In this document: positions 34,601 to 42,521 of the stretch, in pieces | Numbering within the stretch: position 1 is the first letter of the stretch | Layout of the letters: each line of letters starts with the position of its first letter | Source of the DNA: Sphingobacteriales bacterium | Lineage (GTDB): Bacteria; Bacteroidota; Bacteroidia; Chitinophagales; Chitinophagaceae | Assembly: GCA_016235125.1 (NCBI GenBank) | Contig: JACRLZ010000002.1 | Location: 248,001-312,000, forward strand | Length of the DNA stretch: 64,000 bases | Direction of reading: 5' to 3' | Notes under the pieces: generated by a model | The model's database searches: none | Seen by the model: only the letters and a program-made list of their open reading frames with translations | Told to the model about the DNA's origin: nothing | Program-made: the position numbers and the translations under genes

Positions 34601-35199
34601 CAACAGATGTTTTAGGAGGCACATTAATTAAACCGGGCTTTGCTTCTACATTCAGCGCTGACTTAAAGAAGCCGGTTTCAAATGTAGCATTAGTAACTGC
34701 AGCCAAAACTCTCTCTACGGAGAATGCAAATATTACAGTGGTGAAACCAATTACTACTGCACCTGCGACGAATATTTCGGTGAGTACATCTCAAGCCAAG
34801 GATTGGGCTAATAAGCTTTTCCGTATTGAAAATTTATGGCAATCAGGGCAACGTATTAATATTGAAAAAGGGCCGTTGGTATGTACGGTAATGTTTGATG
34901 GCGCCTGGAGTGCACAATGGATAATAAAACCAATTCCCGGCACAAATTATTACTGGATAGAAAATAAATGGAAAGGCGGAAGATTAAATGTGGAGAAAGG
35001 GGCATTGGAAGCTTCTGCTATTAATGATGGCGCCTGGAGTGCCCAGTGGGAATTAAAAAAAATTGGCGCTAATTTATTCTGGATTGAAAACCGCTGGAAG
35101 ACCGGGCAACGCATTAATATAGAGAAGGGAAAATTAGAATGCAGCGCCATAGAGGATGGCGCCAACAGCGCCATGTGGTATATAAGAGTGGTGCAATAA
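31624..35199 (+). CDS. Very large secreted protein with C-terminal beta-trefoil-like repeats
   Basis: With the ATG at 31624 the product is 1191 residues. A signal peptide (MKHTRHLFCICIVSLFSAGMHA) is followed by about 720 residues rich in beta strands with recurrent G-x-(I/L)-x-(L/A) patterns, e.g. GKISLLGISSETTASLDATG. Next comes a helical, probably coiled-coil part (about 746-930, many Gln/Lys/Ala), a second beta part, and at residues 1062-1191 three repeats of the type IEN(L/K/R)WKxGxRxNxEKGxLExSxIxDGAxSAQW. These are the same trefoil-like units as in the gene 38 bases upstream, so the two probably act together outside the cell. No known enzyme motif is seen. Function is unknown. Confidence 0.68.
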   Translation: MKHTRHLFCICIVSLFSAGMHANDRINFYTDSSIITRHVASEDEKQAIANAINKFLDPVGIKLGELNLSSNESGGKTASGNVSFFGFDNIALKADFISATKVKSISAAFPEAATLTIDKLTKFLSGKSLSSFLPKSFPLHTGISLKDFLLEFDDQGDSLSQFNVNFAVGNYSMEGFDGFTIEGMTIGFTLDKPTSAQKKATATISGDGKIGAIPISLSANMSSDPDDLLFTFTASGINIPALLNTFLSDSRANSLLRFIPPSFKSKEISSITVSINPTSKNFSGLSQTSFGEAEIQFNAATEESKSTMLFALAPPAGFKFSQIAGSLSPMDAIELSGTAIIISTLADEDVKTNLSALKDEGEIKVEQGVNLFSSIKLSDDLAKLLKVNAIKLKGTCNETFTNMSMDAALDLNIPMGASITMKEVLFGIRLGTVNPIELSLGGKIEAKIGNDLVGFNASFAFAPVDQKISGEFFMNALKKQNAALVTAKTKDELPEWTNPFGIPGVGLRRLGVSAGIDFKNPILISSLGFTGAARLGTVTNRAKHIEGDATIVVDITKPTNSLIDVTMKNMTILAMIEAFVENASIQGQLRTMLNTGIDQGRVLVVPVDGMKAFGKTYNKGVAVSGQLSLGGIKAYGDFSLNDAGVSGAGSMDAINWGNGAFIISGRTTDKPQFSFSYTKGSVPSFFIDGKISLLGISSETTASLDATGFSFTTTGKIANAFEATLEGKGNFSESAKGIYVRAALRNDLVSQMNQLVTGKINEAIQTTKTTFQNTRNALAKSQSDLKYIDDQIISRTKILQGQKAADVQKIRDEAIRQMNEKQAFINTCLANNAASQKRINELVNWYDAFEKAGLYSAIAANNTAIESARAAYAVSMSTVNATADVVEAFPNDPELIRLYLERGTKQIALQTANAGVDIAEGVSVGTLEATRFVMNGVLGGVFDIKSAEFSGTFGLNNQYKINTALNFTLAGKPYNMIAEIDFTNLAASAGKIATDVLGGTLIKPGFASTFSADLKKPVSNVALVTAAKTLSTENANITVVKPITTAPATNISVSTSQAKDWANKLFRIENLWQSGQRINIEKGPLVCTVMFDGAWSAQWIIKPIPGTNYYWIENKWKGGRLNVEKGALEASAINDGAWSAQWELKKIGANLFWIENRWKTGQRINIEKGKLECSAIEDGANSAMWYIRVVQ

Positions 35200-35236
35200 G
35201 TTTATCTTATTAAATTAATAACTATTAATCTCAGAC

Positions 35237-35267
35237 AAAGATGCCTGGCAATACGCCGGGCATCTTT
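35237..35267. terminator. Bidirectional terminator
   Basis: AAAGATGCCTGG and CCGGGCATCTTT form a 12-base stem around a seven-base loop, with a G-T pair. It separates the convergent trefoil-protein operon and the sensor kinase gene and can end both transcripts. Confidence 0.85.
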
Positions 35268-35282
35268 CATTTAAAATAAGCA

Positions 35283-38200
35283 TCAAATCATTGTGAGCTC
35301 AATGATGAAACCTTCGTTATGTTTTACATTCAAAGTGACACCGATTTTTTCTGCCCGCATTTTCATATTGCTCAATCCCAACCCATCTGAATGAGAGGCA
35401 GGTTTCTTACTTCCGTTATCATGTACTGATAAACGGAGTTTATTTTTTTCCCCTGTAAAATGTATAGCCACATGGTTTCCATCACTATGTTTCAAGATAT
35501 TGGTGATAGCTTCTTTAAAAATTAAATAGATAGTCTGTCTTTTTTCCGGGTTAATAAATTTTTTAGAATCCACATTTTCAATTATAAACTCATGAGTTAA
35601 ATTTTTCATGCTCAAATTCTTTTCAGCATAAGCCCTCATCCTGTCAATAAGGTTTTCATATTTATCCTTCCGGCTGTCCATCGCCCACACCGTATCCCTC
35701 ATTTGTTCCATTGCATCACGGCTCATATTGCTTATTTCATTCAGCGATTCTTTCTGTTCTTCTTTAGCGGAATAGGTCAGCATCTGGCTTTGCATAGCAA
35801 GGCCGGATAAAATAGTTCCTACATCGTCATGCAAATCGCTGCTGATTTTTGTTCGCAAATCTGCAAGATCCTTTTGTCTTTTAATTTTTTGATTGAAACG
35901 AAATCGCAAAAATCCAATGATCGCTGCTACTGCCAGCAAAGAAAATAATACAATAACCCAGGATTTTTTATACCACACCTGTTTCATTTCTATCGGCAAA
36001 GAATAGTAGTTCGCATTTGCATCGTTCAATCCTGTTGATGCTTTTACCTCCAATGTATATGTTCCCGGCTGCAAGCCATACAAGAATATTTTATTATCCA
36101 GTTTATACTCCGTCCAGCTTTCACTTTGCCCTTTCACCCGGTAGCTGTAATAAACTTTCTTGTAAAATTCAGGAACGGAAAAACTTAATTCTATATTATT
36201 ATTAAAGGGCTGAAGCACCAGTTTGTTTAAACTGTCTAAGTCTTTTGATAAATAACTATAGGCCCCCCGCCGGTTATTTAATATTGATACAGCGTATAGT
36301 TTTACAGGTTGTATTGAACTGGAAGATTTGAAAAATTCAAGCTCATTGGCAGTAAATGAGTACAAACCATCCGTGGTGCCAAAATAAAAACGGTTATTGC
36401 TGGCTTTAAATGCTGAGGCCCTGTTGAATTCAACTTTAGCCATTGGGTGATCTTCAGCAAGGTTATAAAACTCTCTTGTACCCGTATTAAACCAAAGCAA
36501 ACCATAACTGCTGCCTAAGTAAAAGTTTTCAGTAGCATCCGGTAGAATGCTAAATACAGTACGGTTATGTAATACCCCGTTATTGATTGTCGCAGGGTTT
36601 TTATAGATAATTGTTTTACCCGTTGAAATATTTAAAACACCAAGTCCATCAATACATCCAAACCACAGGTTGTTGCCAATTAATTCAAGGTCGGTGACAT
36701 TATTATCGCTTATTTCCAGTTCATTCAACGAATATTGTTTCAGCAGTTTGCCTTTTTTTGAAATTAATGCTATCCCGTCATTCGTGGTGCTGATCCAGAG
36801 GTTTTGCCCGGTTGCATCCCCGGTCATGTCATTCATTTCACCGATCAACCCAACGGATTTTGTTACGGCTTTATCAATAGCATAAGTGGTTAAGTTATTT
36901 TTTAGCAGATCATAACAATAAAGTTCGTTGGAACCCCATTGAAAAAGCCACAACGTATCAGTATGCAGGTATTGGGTGCAATGCCCGCCAAATTTTTCTC
37001 CTGTCAGATATTTGTAAGCCCCGGTGACAAGGTCAATACTTACATTGTTCCAGAGTAAATGGTTTTTCCAATAAGTAAGGCTGTAGGTAGATATGAGTTC
37101 ACCGGAAATATATTTTTTTACAGGTAATGATATGTAGTTTTTTTCTCCAGCGGCTTTTTTTGCAATACCTGTATAGTAAGATGCATAAATATTCTTTTGA
37201 TTATCTTCAGCCAGGGCACGGAAGCTGAGTATCGGTGAAATATTATTCACCGCATCCACTTTTTGCAAAAAATGCCGGGCGGCGGGTGTTATCTTTTTTA
37301 ACCGGTAAATATCAGCCTTTGTGCATAAAAGTATTGAACTGTCAATGCGACAAAAAAATTTCAGAAAAAGCACACCGAGGCTGTTGGGTGCTTCCTTCTT
37401 TGCCAATTCAATAAAGCTGGCTGATAAATCCTGTATGGTCTTGTTTTGTTTGTCAATAATAAACAGCGATAAATTATCGCCGAAATAAACTGTATCTCCC
37501 TTTATATAAAAATAAGCGCCTTTCCCCCTGAGATAAGCTGGCAGCGTTAGAAAAATCTTTATCTTTTTAAGCTGTTCGTCCCAGGTATATATCGCATCCT
37601 GTTTTGTATCAATAAAATAAAAATTGTTTTTATCAGCCGAAGGAAAGAAATAGTTTGAGGCGGAAACAGACATATCATACTGTTCCTTTTTTTTCCCGTC
37701 TAAAGAGATCCGTGTAAGTTTTTTCTCTTCAATTATCCAGTGGTATTGGCCCGCAACTTTATAATCATAATATTTTTGCAGGTTCATTACAGACTGGTAA
37801 ACCTGTACCGGTTTATCTCCATTAGTTTTTCGCCATATTGTCATTGTGCCTTTCTGGCGATTGATGGTGGAAATAAAAAAATGGCCGTCATCACTGGTGG
37901 CGGTATAAAAGATTAATTCATTGTTGACGGCCTGGTTTGTAAACGACTCAACTAATTTCCTTTTAACAGGGTTAAAAAGCAGCATTCTTGTATTTTCTTC
38001 CTGTATCCAGAAATTTTCATTGGCAGTTTTTGTAAAAGCGTAAAATGGCCAGGCAGTTGAGTCCGGGGCCAGCATATACTGACTATTACCGTTTTTATAA
38101 GTAATGGTGTGATTGCCATCAAACACCTGCAGGCCTTTGGTACTGTTTAACCATAAATAACCCTGCTTGTCTTCTGTGATGTCATTGAACAAGCCAATGT

Positions 38201-38333
38201 CTTCTTTGTTATTCAGTTTAAGATGTTCCAGTTCGTATTGCGGGGGCGCCAGTGTAAAAGAAGTCTGCTGTGCTTTGCCGGTATAATGCAACAGCATAGA
38301 AAGAAGAACGATAAAATAACGGGCTACTGGCAA
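35283..38333 (-). CDS. Two-component sensor kinase with periplasmic propeller (HisKA_3 type)
   Basis: The 1016-residue product starts at a TTG (38331-38333) with a signal-like stretch cut after GKAQ; an in-frame TGA upstream excludes a longer start. The periplasmic part (about residues 25-700) shows two-component propeller repeats (ITEDKQGYLWLNSTKGL, DATGQNLWISTTNDGI) and a Y_Y_Y-like beta domain (YSYRVKGQSESWTEY). One membrane helix lies near residue 790. The dimerisation helix contains DLHDDVGT with phospho-His835, followed by the ATPase (N box FKEAITNILKH, G boxes DNGS and GLGLSNM). It should phosphorylate the LuxR-type regulator encoded 67 bases upstream. The DHp sequence is of the NarX/DesK class. 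Confidence 0.9.
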   Translation of the reverse strand: MPVARYFIVLLSMLLHYTGKAQQTSFTLAPPQYELEHLKLNNKEDIGLFNDITEDKQGYLWLNSTKGLQVFDGNHTITYKNGNSQYMLAPDSTAWPFYAFTKTANENFWIQEENTRMLLFNPVKRKLVESFTNQAVNNELIFYTATSDDGHFFISTINRQKGTMTIWRKTNGDKPVQVYQSVMNLQKYYDYKVAGQYHWIIEEKKLTRISLDGKKKEQYDMSVSASNYFFPSADKNNFYFIDTKQDAIYTWDEQLKKIKIFLTLPAYLRGKGAYFYIKGDTVYFGDNLSLFIIDKQNKTIQDLSASFIELAKKEAPNSLGVLFLKFFCRIDSSILLCTKADIYRLKKITPAARHFLQKVDAVNNISPILSFRALAEDNQKNIYASYYTGIAKKAAGEKNYISLPVKKYISGELISTYSLTYWKNHLLWNNVSIDLVTGAYKYLTGEKFGGHCTQYLHTDTLWLFQWGSNELYCYDLLKNNLTTYAIDKAVTKSVGLIGEMNDMTGDATGQNLWISTTNDGIALISKKGKLLKQYSLNELEISDNNVTDLELIGNNLWFGCIDGLGVLNISTGKTIIYKNPATINNGVLHNRTVFSILPDATENFYLGSSYGLLWFNTGTREFYNLAEDHPMAKVEFNRASAFKASNNRFYFGTTDGLYSFTANELEFFKSSSSIQPVKLYAVSILNNRRGAYSYLSKDLDSLNKLVLQPFNNNIELSFSVPEFYKKVYYSYRVKGQSESWTEYKLDNKIFLYGLQPGTYTLEVKASTGLNDANANYYSLPIEMKQVWYKKSWVIVLFSLLAVAAIIGFLRFRFNQKIKRQKDLADLRTKISSDLHDDVGTILSGLAMQSQMLTYSAKEEQKESLNEISNMSRDAMEQMRDTVWAMDSRKDKYENLIDRMRAYAEKNLSMKNLTHEFIIENVDSKKFINPEKRQTIYLIFKEAITNILKHSDGNHVAIHFTGEKNKLRLSVHDNGSKKPASHSDGLGLSNMKMRAEKIGVTLNVKHNEGFIIELTMI

Positions 38334-38352
38334 AGTGATGATGGCTTTTCAC

Positions 38353-38360
38353 CAAATATA
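38353..38360 (-). promoter_or_regulatory. Putative -7 box for the sensor kinase gene
   Basis: Read on the minus strand, TATATTTG is a full match to TAnnTTTG and stands 20 bases ahead of the TTG start. It lies in the 67-base gap after the regulator gene, so the kinase may have its own promoter. No matching -33 element is clear. Confidence 0.45.
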
Positions 38361-38400
38361 ATTTATTCAGCAGTAAGACGGGATGTGTGGACGGGGATGT

Positions 38401-39090
38401 TTATTTTATTTGTCCGCTCATGTACTGCCGGATAGCTTCTGTTTTATTATTTACATGCAGCACCTTGTACATTTTTTTTACATGGCTCCGTACGGTTTCC
38501 ACCGACACAAATAATTCTGAAGCGATGGTTTGATAGCTTTTACCATCCACCAGTCTTTCTAAGATTTCCCGTTGCCTTTCGCTGAGAATAGTGGCTTTGC
38601 TTATCCGGCCACCCATCAGGTGGTTTACAATTTCTCTTGCTACTGAAGGCGACATGTAAGAGCCGCCGCTGGCAACAATCCGCAATGCATCCACTATTTC
38701 ATCAAGGCTTGCTTTTTTAGAAATGTATGAACAGGCGCCGGAGCAGAGTGCTTTTAGTATTACATCCTCTTCCTCATAAGTGGTAAGCATGACGATATTC
38801 ATATCGGGTTCCTTTTCCAGGATATGGGGAATCGCTTCAATGCCGCTTATGCCCGGCAAGCCGACGTCTAATAAAAGTATCTGCGTATGTTTGTCCGGGT
38901 TTACCAGCAATGAATCAAGAAAGGGCTGAACCGAATCACAAATCCTGCCCAGTTCAAATTCTTCATGAAAGGAAATGAATTTGGAAACATTATCCCTGAT
39001 TACTTTGTTGTCCTCAATTATATGTACCCTTACCTTTTCCAGCCTGAAATTTTGATAAAAGTAAACTCTTTGTCTAAGTTTTTGGCTCAC
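38401..39090 (-). CDS. NarL/LuxR-family response regulator
   Basis: The 229-residue regulator has a receiver domain with the phospho-acceptor Asp75 (LLLDVGLPGISG) and the acidic pair IIEDN near the N terminus. The switch Thr (MLTTYEEED) and Lys (YISKKAS) follow. A LuxR-type helix-turn-helix fills about residues 165-225 (LSERQREILERLVDGKSYQTIA ... VSVETVRSHVKKMYKVL). The only start in frame at the 5' end is a GTG at 39088-39090, which lies within a repeated hairpin; the receiver strand begins about 20 residues later, so translation may start elsewhere. Partner is the HisKA_3 kinase downstream. Confidence 0.9.
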   Translation of the reverse strand: MSQKLRQRVYFYQNFRLEKVRVHIIEDNKVIRDNVSKFISFHEEFELGRICDSVQPFLDSLLVNPDKHTQILLLDVGLPGISGIEAIPHILEKEPDMNIVMLTTYEEEDVILKALCSGACSYISKKASLDEIVDALRIVASGGSYMSPSVAREIVNHLMGGRISKATILSERQREILERLVDGKSYQTIASELFVSVETVRSHVKKMYKVLHVNNKTEAIRQYMSGQIK

Positions 39091-39101
39091 CCTGCCGGGT
39101 G
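39086..39101. repeat. CACCC-TGCC-GGGTG hairpin, copy 2
   Basis: This is the second exact copy of the 16-base word CTCACCCTGCCGGGTG (first at 29863-29878). It covers the GTG start of the response regulator. On the minus strand the hairpin is followed by the start of the coding region. Confidence 0.6.
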
Positions 39102-39280
39102 TTTTTGCTATCTTTTATCTAATTTTGACTATGCCTTTTCACAGAAACTTTACTTATTACATTGATAAACGGAAGTGGAAATACTATTTCCTGATGGTTT
39201 CCCTTGAACTGGATAAGCAAAAATTATAATGACTCCCCGCCATTTTTAGTTCTTAATTATTCATTATTAATTAAACAATC

Positions 39281-40438
39281 ATGCCTCATTATTATAAACT
39301 CGGAAATATTCCGCACAAACGCCACGTCCAATACCGCAAACCGGATGGAACATTGTACAGCGAACAACTATTTTCCACTGAAGGATTCAGTGATGATTAT
39401 TCATTGCTTTATCACTGCCATCCGCCCACACAGATCATTAAAACAGAACCACAGGTGGATGTAAGCCCGCAGGTGGCAGAGGAAAAAATGCTGAAGCACC
39501 GCTGCCTGGAGGGATTTCATATCAAACCCGGCGGCGAATACCTGGAAAGCCGTGTACCGGTACTGGTAAACAGCGATTGCCATATTGTGCTCGCAGCCCC
39601 GCAAAGCGGCACCAGCAATTACTTTTATAAAAATACCGATGCCGATGAAATGATCTTTGTGCATGAAGGAAGCGGCGCGGTGAAAACGCAATACGGCCAA
39701 TTACCTTTCAGCTACGGCGATTATATCGTGCTGCCAAGAGGAACTATTTACCAAATTGAATTCAAGGATGACAAGAACCGGCTGTTCATTGTGGAATCAT
39801 TCACCCCGCTTCGGTTTCCCAAACGTTATATGAGCCGCTTCGGGCAACTGATGGAACACTCACCTTACTGCGAAAGGGATATCCGTCCGCCGCAGGACCT
39901 GCAAACCATTGATGAAAAAGGCGACTATCTTATCAAGGCAAAGAAAAAAGGAATGCTGTACGGCCTGCATTATGGCACTCATCCTTTTGATGTGATAGGC
40001 TGGGATGGCTGCTGCTATCCCTATATTTTTTCCATTCATGATTTTGAACCCATCACTGGCAGGGTGCACATGCCTCCGCCCATTCACCAGACTTTTGAGA
40101 CCGGCACTTTTGTTGTCTGCTCATTTGTTCCGAGGTTGTACGATTATCATCCGAATGCAATTCCTGCACCATACAATCACAGTAATATAGATAGCGATGA
40201 AGTGCTGTATTATGTAGCAGGTGAATTCATGAGCCGCAAACATGTTACCAAAGGAATGATAACACTGCATCCTGCAGGTATACCGCATGGTCCGCACCCG
40301 GGAGCAGTGGAAAAAAGTATTGGCGCCAAAGAAACCAAAGAACTGGCCGTGATGGTGGATACTTTCCGGCCGCTTATGCTGACTAAACAAGCACTCGATA
40401 TTGAGAACAGGGATTATGTAATGAGCTGGGCGGAATAA
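39281..40438 (+). CDS. hmgA: Homogentisate 1,2-dioxygenase
   Basis: The 385-residue protein matches the HGD cupin family end to end. Motifs include the iron-site regions RVHMPPPIHQTFE and PAPYNHSNIDSDEVLYYVAGEF and the PAGIPHGPHPGA loop near the C terminus. The enzyme opens the ring of homogentisate to maleylacetoacetate in tyrosine and phenylalanine breakdown, using Fe(II) and oxygen. The bacterial enzyme is usually 380-440 residues. Other genes of the pathway (hppD, fahA, maiA) are not adjacent. A terminator follows, so it is monocistronic and divergent from the response regulator. Confidence 0.93.
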   Translation: MPHYYKLGNIPHKRHVQYRKPDGTLYSEQLFSTEGFSDDYSLLYHCHPPTQIIKTEPQVDVSPQVAEEKMLKHRCLEGFHIKPGGEYLESRVPVLVNSDCHIVLAAPQSGTSNYFYKNTDADEMIFVHEGSGAVKTQYGQLPFSYGDYIVLPRGTIYQIEFKDDKNRLFIVESFTPLRFPKRYMSRFGQLMEHSPYCERDIRPPQDLQTIDEKGDYLIKAKKKGMLYGLHYGTHPFDVIGWDGCCYPYIFSIHDFEPITGRVHMPPPIHQTFETGTFVVCSFVPRLYDYHPNAIPAPYNHSNIDSDEVLYYVAGEFMSRKHVTKGMITLHPAGIPHGPHPGAVEKSIGAKETKELAVMVDTFRPLMLTKQALDIENRDYVMSWAE

Positions 40439-40457
40439 CATTGTTTAATTAAAACTA

Positions 40458-40484
40458 TAAAAGGCTCGCTAAGGCGGGCCTTTT
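40458..40484 (+). terminator. Rho-independent terminator of hmgA
   Basis: AAAAGGCTCGC and GCGGGCCTTTT form an 11-base stem with one G-T pair around a TAAG-type loop. It lies 20 bases past the hmgA stop and before the tetR promoter. Confidence 0.85.
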
Positions 40485-40537
40485 GCCGTTAAAATCCGGT
40501 ATTTACCCATAGATATTTATCATTGACCAAAAAATAA

Positions 40538-40568
40538 TTTTGACGGGAAAAATATTTGTTTATTTTTG
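40538..40568 (+). promoter_or_regulatory. Promoter TTTTG-N18-TATTTTTG of the efflux operon
   Basis: TTTTG at 40538-40542 and TATTTTTG at 40561-40568 are 18 bases apart, the Bacteroidota sigma-A layout. Transcription should start near 40574, inside the adjoining operator and ahead of the ATG at 40590. Confidence 0.85.
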
Positions 40569-40584
40569 TTAACCATTTGGTTAA
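40569..40584 (+). promoter_or_regulatory. TetR-type operator, perfect inverted repeat
   Basis: TTAACCA-TT-TGGTTAA is a 16-base perfect palindrome that directly follows the -7 box and covers the expected start site. Binding here by the TetR protein encoded next would block its own transcription and that of the efflux genes. Confidence 0.85.
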
Positions 40585-40589
40585 ACTAT

Positions 40590-41204
40590 ATGGTTAAAAT
40601 AAAAGACAAAGGTGCAGAAGAGAAGATACTGGCGGCGGCCCGCAAAGTGTTTATGAGCAAAGGGATGGCCGGTGCCCGGATGCAGGACATTGCCGATGAG
40701 GCGAGGATCAATAAAGCCCTGCTGCATTACTATTTCAGGGATAAGGATAAATTGTTTGAACTGGTATTCCTGGGAGAGGCGCAAAAGTTTTTCCCAAAGA
40801 TCAATGCCATATTCAACTCAGATGCTCAGCTTTTTGAAAAGATAGAAAACTTTGTTACCGAATACATTGACGAGATGCAGGAGAACCCTTACCTGCCCTG
40901 GTTTGTAATGAATGAGATAAACCGTGACCCGGATCAGTTCATGTATAAAATCTGGGGTAAGGATAATTTACCAAAGCCGGGAAAATTTCTAGAGCAGATT
41001 GAAACAGATATAAAGAAAGGAACTATCAAAAGAGTTAATCCGGTTCATTTACTATTGAATCTTTTATCCATGACCATCTTTCCGTTTGTTGCCAAACCAA
41101 TGGTGATAAGAAACCTGAGGATGAATGACACACAGTTTAAACTGATAATGGAGCAGCGGAAAAAGGAGATACCAAAATTTATTATTGACGCTATCAGAAA
41201 ATAA
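40590..41204 (+). CDS. TetR-family transcriptional repressor
   Basis: The ATG at 40590 gives 204 residues. The helix-turn-helix is at about residues 20-60 (ILAAARKVFMSKGMAGARMQDIADEARINKALLHYYFRDKDKLFEL). The C-terminal ligand-binding part is helical and resembles the CecR/YbiH group, which also regulates ybhGFSR-type efflux genes. A 16-base operator lies immediately upstream. The stop is five bases before tolC, so it is the first gene of the efflux operon. Ligand is unknown. Confidence 0.9.
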   Translation: MVKIKDKGAEEKILAAARKVFMSKGMAGARMQDIADEARINKALLHYYFRDKDKLFELVFLGEAQKFFPKINAIFNSDAQLFEKIENFVTEYIDEMQENPYLPWFVMNEINRDPDQFMYKIWGKDNLPKPGKFLEQIETDIKKGTIKRVNPVHLLLNLLSMTIFPFVAKPMVIRNLRMNDTQFKLIMEQRKKEIPKFIIDAIRK

Positions 41205-41209
41205 CTCTC

Positions 41210-42475
41210 ATGAAACAATTACTAATAATACTGCTGTCATTGCCTTTCCAGCTTTTCAGCCAGCCTGTTCAAAAACTAACACTTGAACAAGCTTACGATC
41301 TGTCCGCAAAAAATTATCCGGTTGTTAAACAAAAAGACCTCATTAAACAAACCGCTGCTATAAGCATTGATAACCTGCAGAAGGGTTTTCTGCCCCAATT
41401 CGGGATAAGCTGCCAGGCCACCTATCAATCTGATGTAACTAAAGTTCCCGTCTCTCTTCCCGGGTTTTTCATTGAAGCACCTGCAAAAGACCAATATAAA
41501 TTAGTGGCAGATGTTTCGCAGTTGATCTATGATGGCGGACTTACAAAAGAGCAAAAGACATTGCAACAGTTGAATGCTACTGTCGAAGACCAGAAAGTAG
41601 AAGTGGAGTTGTATAAGCTAAAGGAAAGGATCAACCAGATATATTTAAGCATTCTCTACCTGGACGAGCAATTAAAACAGGTGGAACTGGTAAAAGCAGA
41701 TATACAAACAGGAATTAAAAGGGTGGATGCACAGGTGCAGAATGGAGTTTCATTTAAGTCAAATCTCAATATGCTGAAAGCTGAACTGCTGAAAGCCGAA
41801 CAACGAAACATAGAAGTAAAGGCCTCAAGGAAAGGATTGGTGGATGCATTGGCTTTATTTACCGGCGAACAATTGAATGAAAATGTTCAACTGGAGAAAC
41901 CTGTGTTTGCAGAAACAGCCCTGGCAACAGAAATTGTAAGACCTGAACTTAGACTTTACTCTGAGCAACAGAAGCTGATCGGACAGCAGAACAGGTTGAT
42001 CACCGTAAAGAATTTACCAAAGGCAAGCCTGTTTTTTCAGACCGGTTATGCCAACCCGGCATTGAACATGTTGAAGCATGGCTTTGATTATTATTATATC
42101 GGCGGTGTCCGTTTTAACTGGTCGCTGGGCGGGTTGTACACTAAAAAGAAAGAGAAGGAACAGGTGGAAGTGAATAAAAAGATCGTTGAGGTGCAAAAAG
42201 AAACTTTTTTATTGAATACAAATACCCAGCTGAAACAGCAGCAGGCGGAGATTGACAAATTGAAACAACTCATCGCCTCCGACAATGAGATCATTGCTTT
42301 GCGAAAAAGTGTAACCGATGCTGCAAAAGCACAATTGGAAAATGGGGTGATAACAGCGAATGATTACCTGAAAGAAGTAAATGCGGAAGACCAGTCAAGG
42401 CAATCGCTGATCACACACCAGGTGCAGTTGCTGCAGGCGCAAATAAATTATCAAACAATTTCAGGGAAACAATAG
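41210..42475 (+). CDS. TolC-family outer-membrane efflux protein
   Basis: The 421-residue product has a signal peptide (MKQLLIILLSLPFQLFSQ) and the duplicated TolC pattern of long helices with LxLEQAYDLSAKNYP at the start and a second helical hairpin after a beta strand (SLGGLYTKKKEKEQV). Family members form a trimeric outer-membrane channel. It lies between the TetR gene and the HlyD-type adaptor, so it completes a tripartite exporter. Length is typical. Confidence 0.9.
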   Translation: MKQLLIILLSLPFQLFSQPVQKLTLEQAYDLSAKNYPVVKQKDLIKQTAAISIDNLQKGFLPQFGISCQATYQSDVTKVPVSLPGFFIEAPAKDQYKLVADVSQLIYDGGLTKEQKTLQQLNATVEDQKVEVELYKLKERINQIYLSILYLDEQLKQVELVKADIQTGIKRVDAQVQNGVSFKSNLNMLKAELLKAEQRNIEVKASRKGLVDALALFTGEQLNENVQLEKPVFAETALATEIVRPELRLYSEQQKLIGQQNRLITVKNLPKASLFFQTGYANPALNMLKHGFDYYYIGGVRFNWSLGGLYTKKKEKEQVEVNKKIVEVQKETFLLNTNTQLKQQQAEIDKLKQLIASDNEIIALRKSVTDAAKAQLENGVITANDYLKEVNAEDQSRQSLITHQVQLLQAQINYQTISGKQ

Positions 42476-42487
42476 GGTCTCCCCAAA

Positions 42488-42504
42488 CCCCTCCGAAGGA
42501 GGGG
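42488..42504. repeat. Hairpin CCCCTCC-GAA-GGAGGGG between tolC and hlyD
   Basis: A perfect seven-pair stem with a GAA loop is followed by only three T, then an A run. It could weaken readthrough between the two genes or be a copy of a widespread short repeat. It does not look like a full terminator. Confidence 0.6.
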
Positions 42505-42521
42505 CTTTAAAAAAAATAATT

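Noticed and set aside
39281..40438. A tyrosine-degradation operon around hmgA
   Set aside because: hmgA is followed by a terminator and preceded by a divergent regulator; no hppD, fahA or maiA lies next to it.
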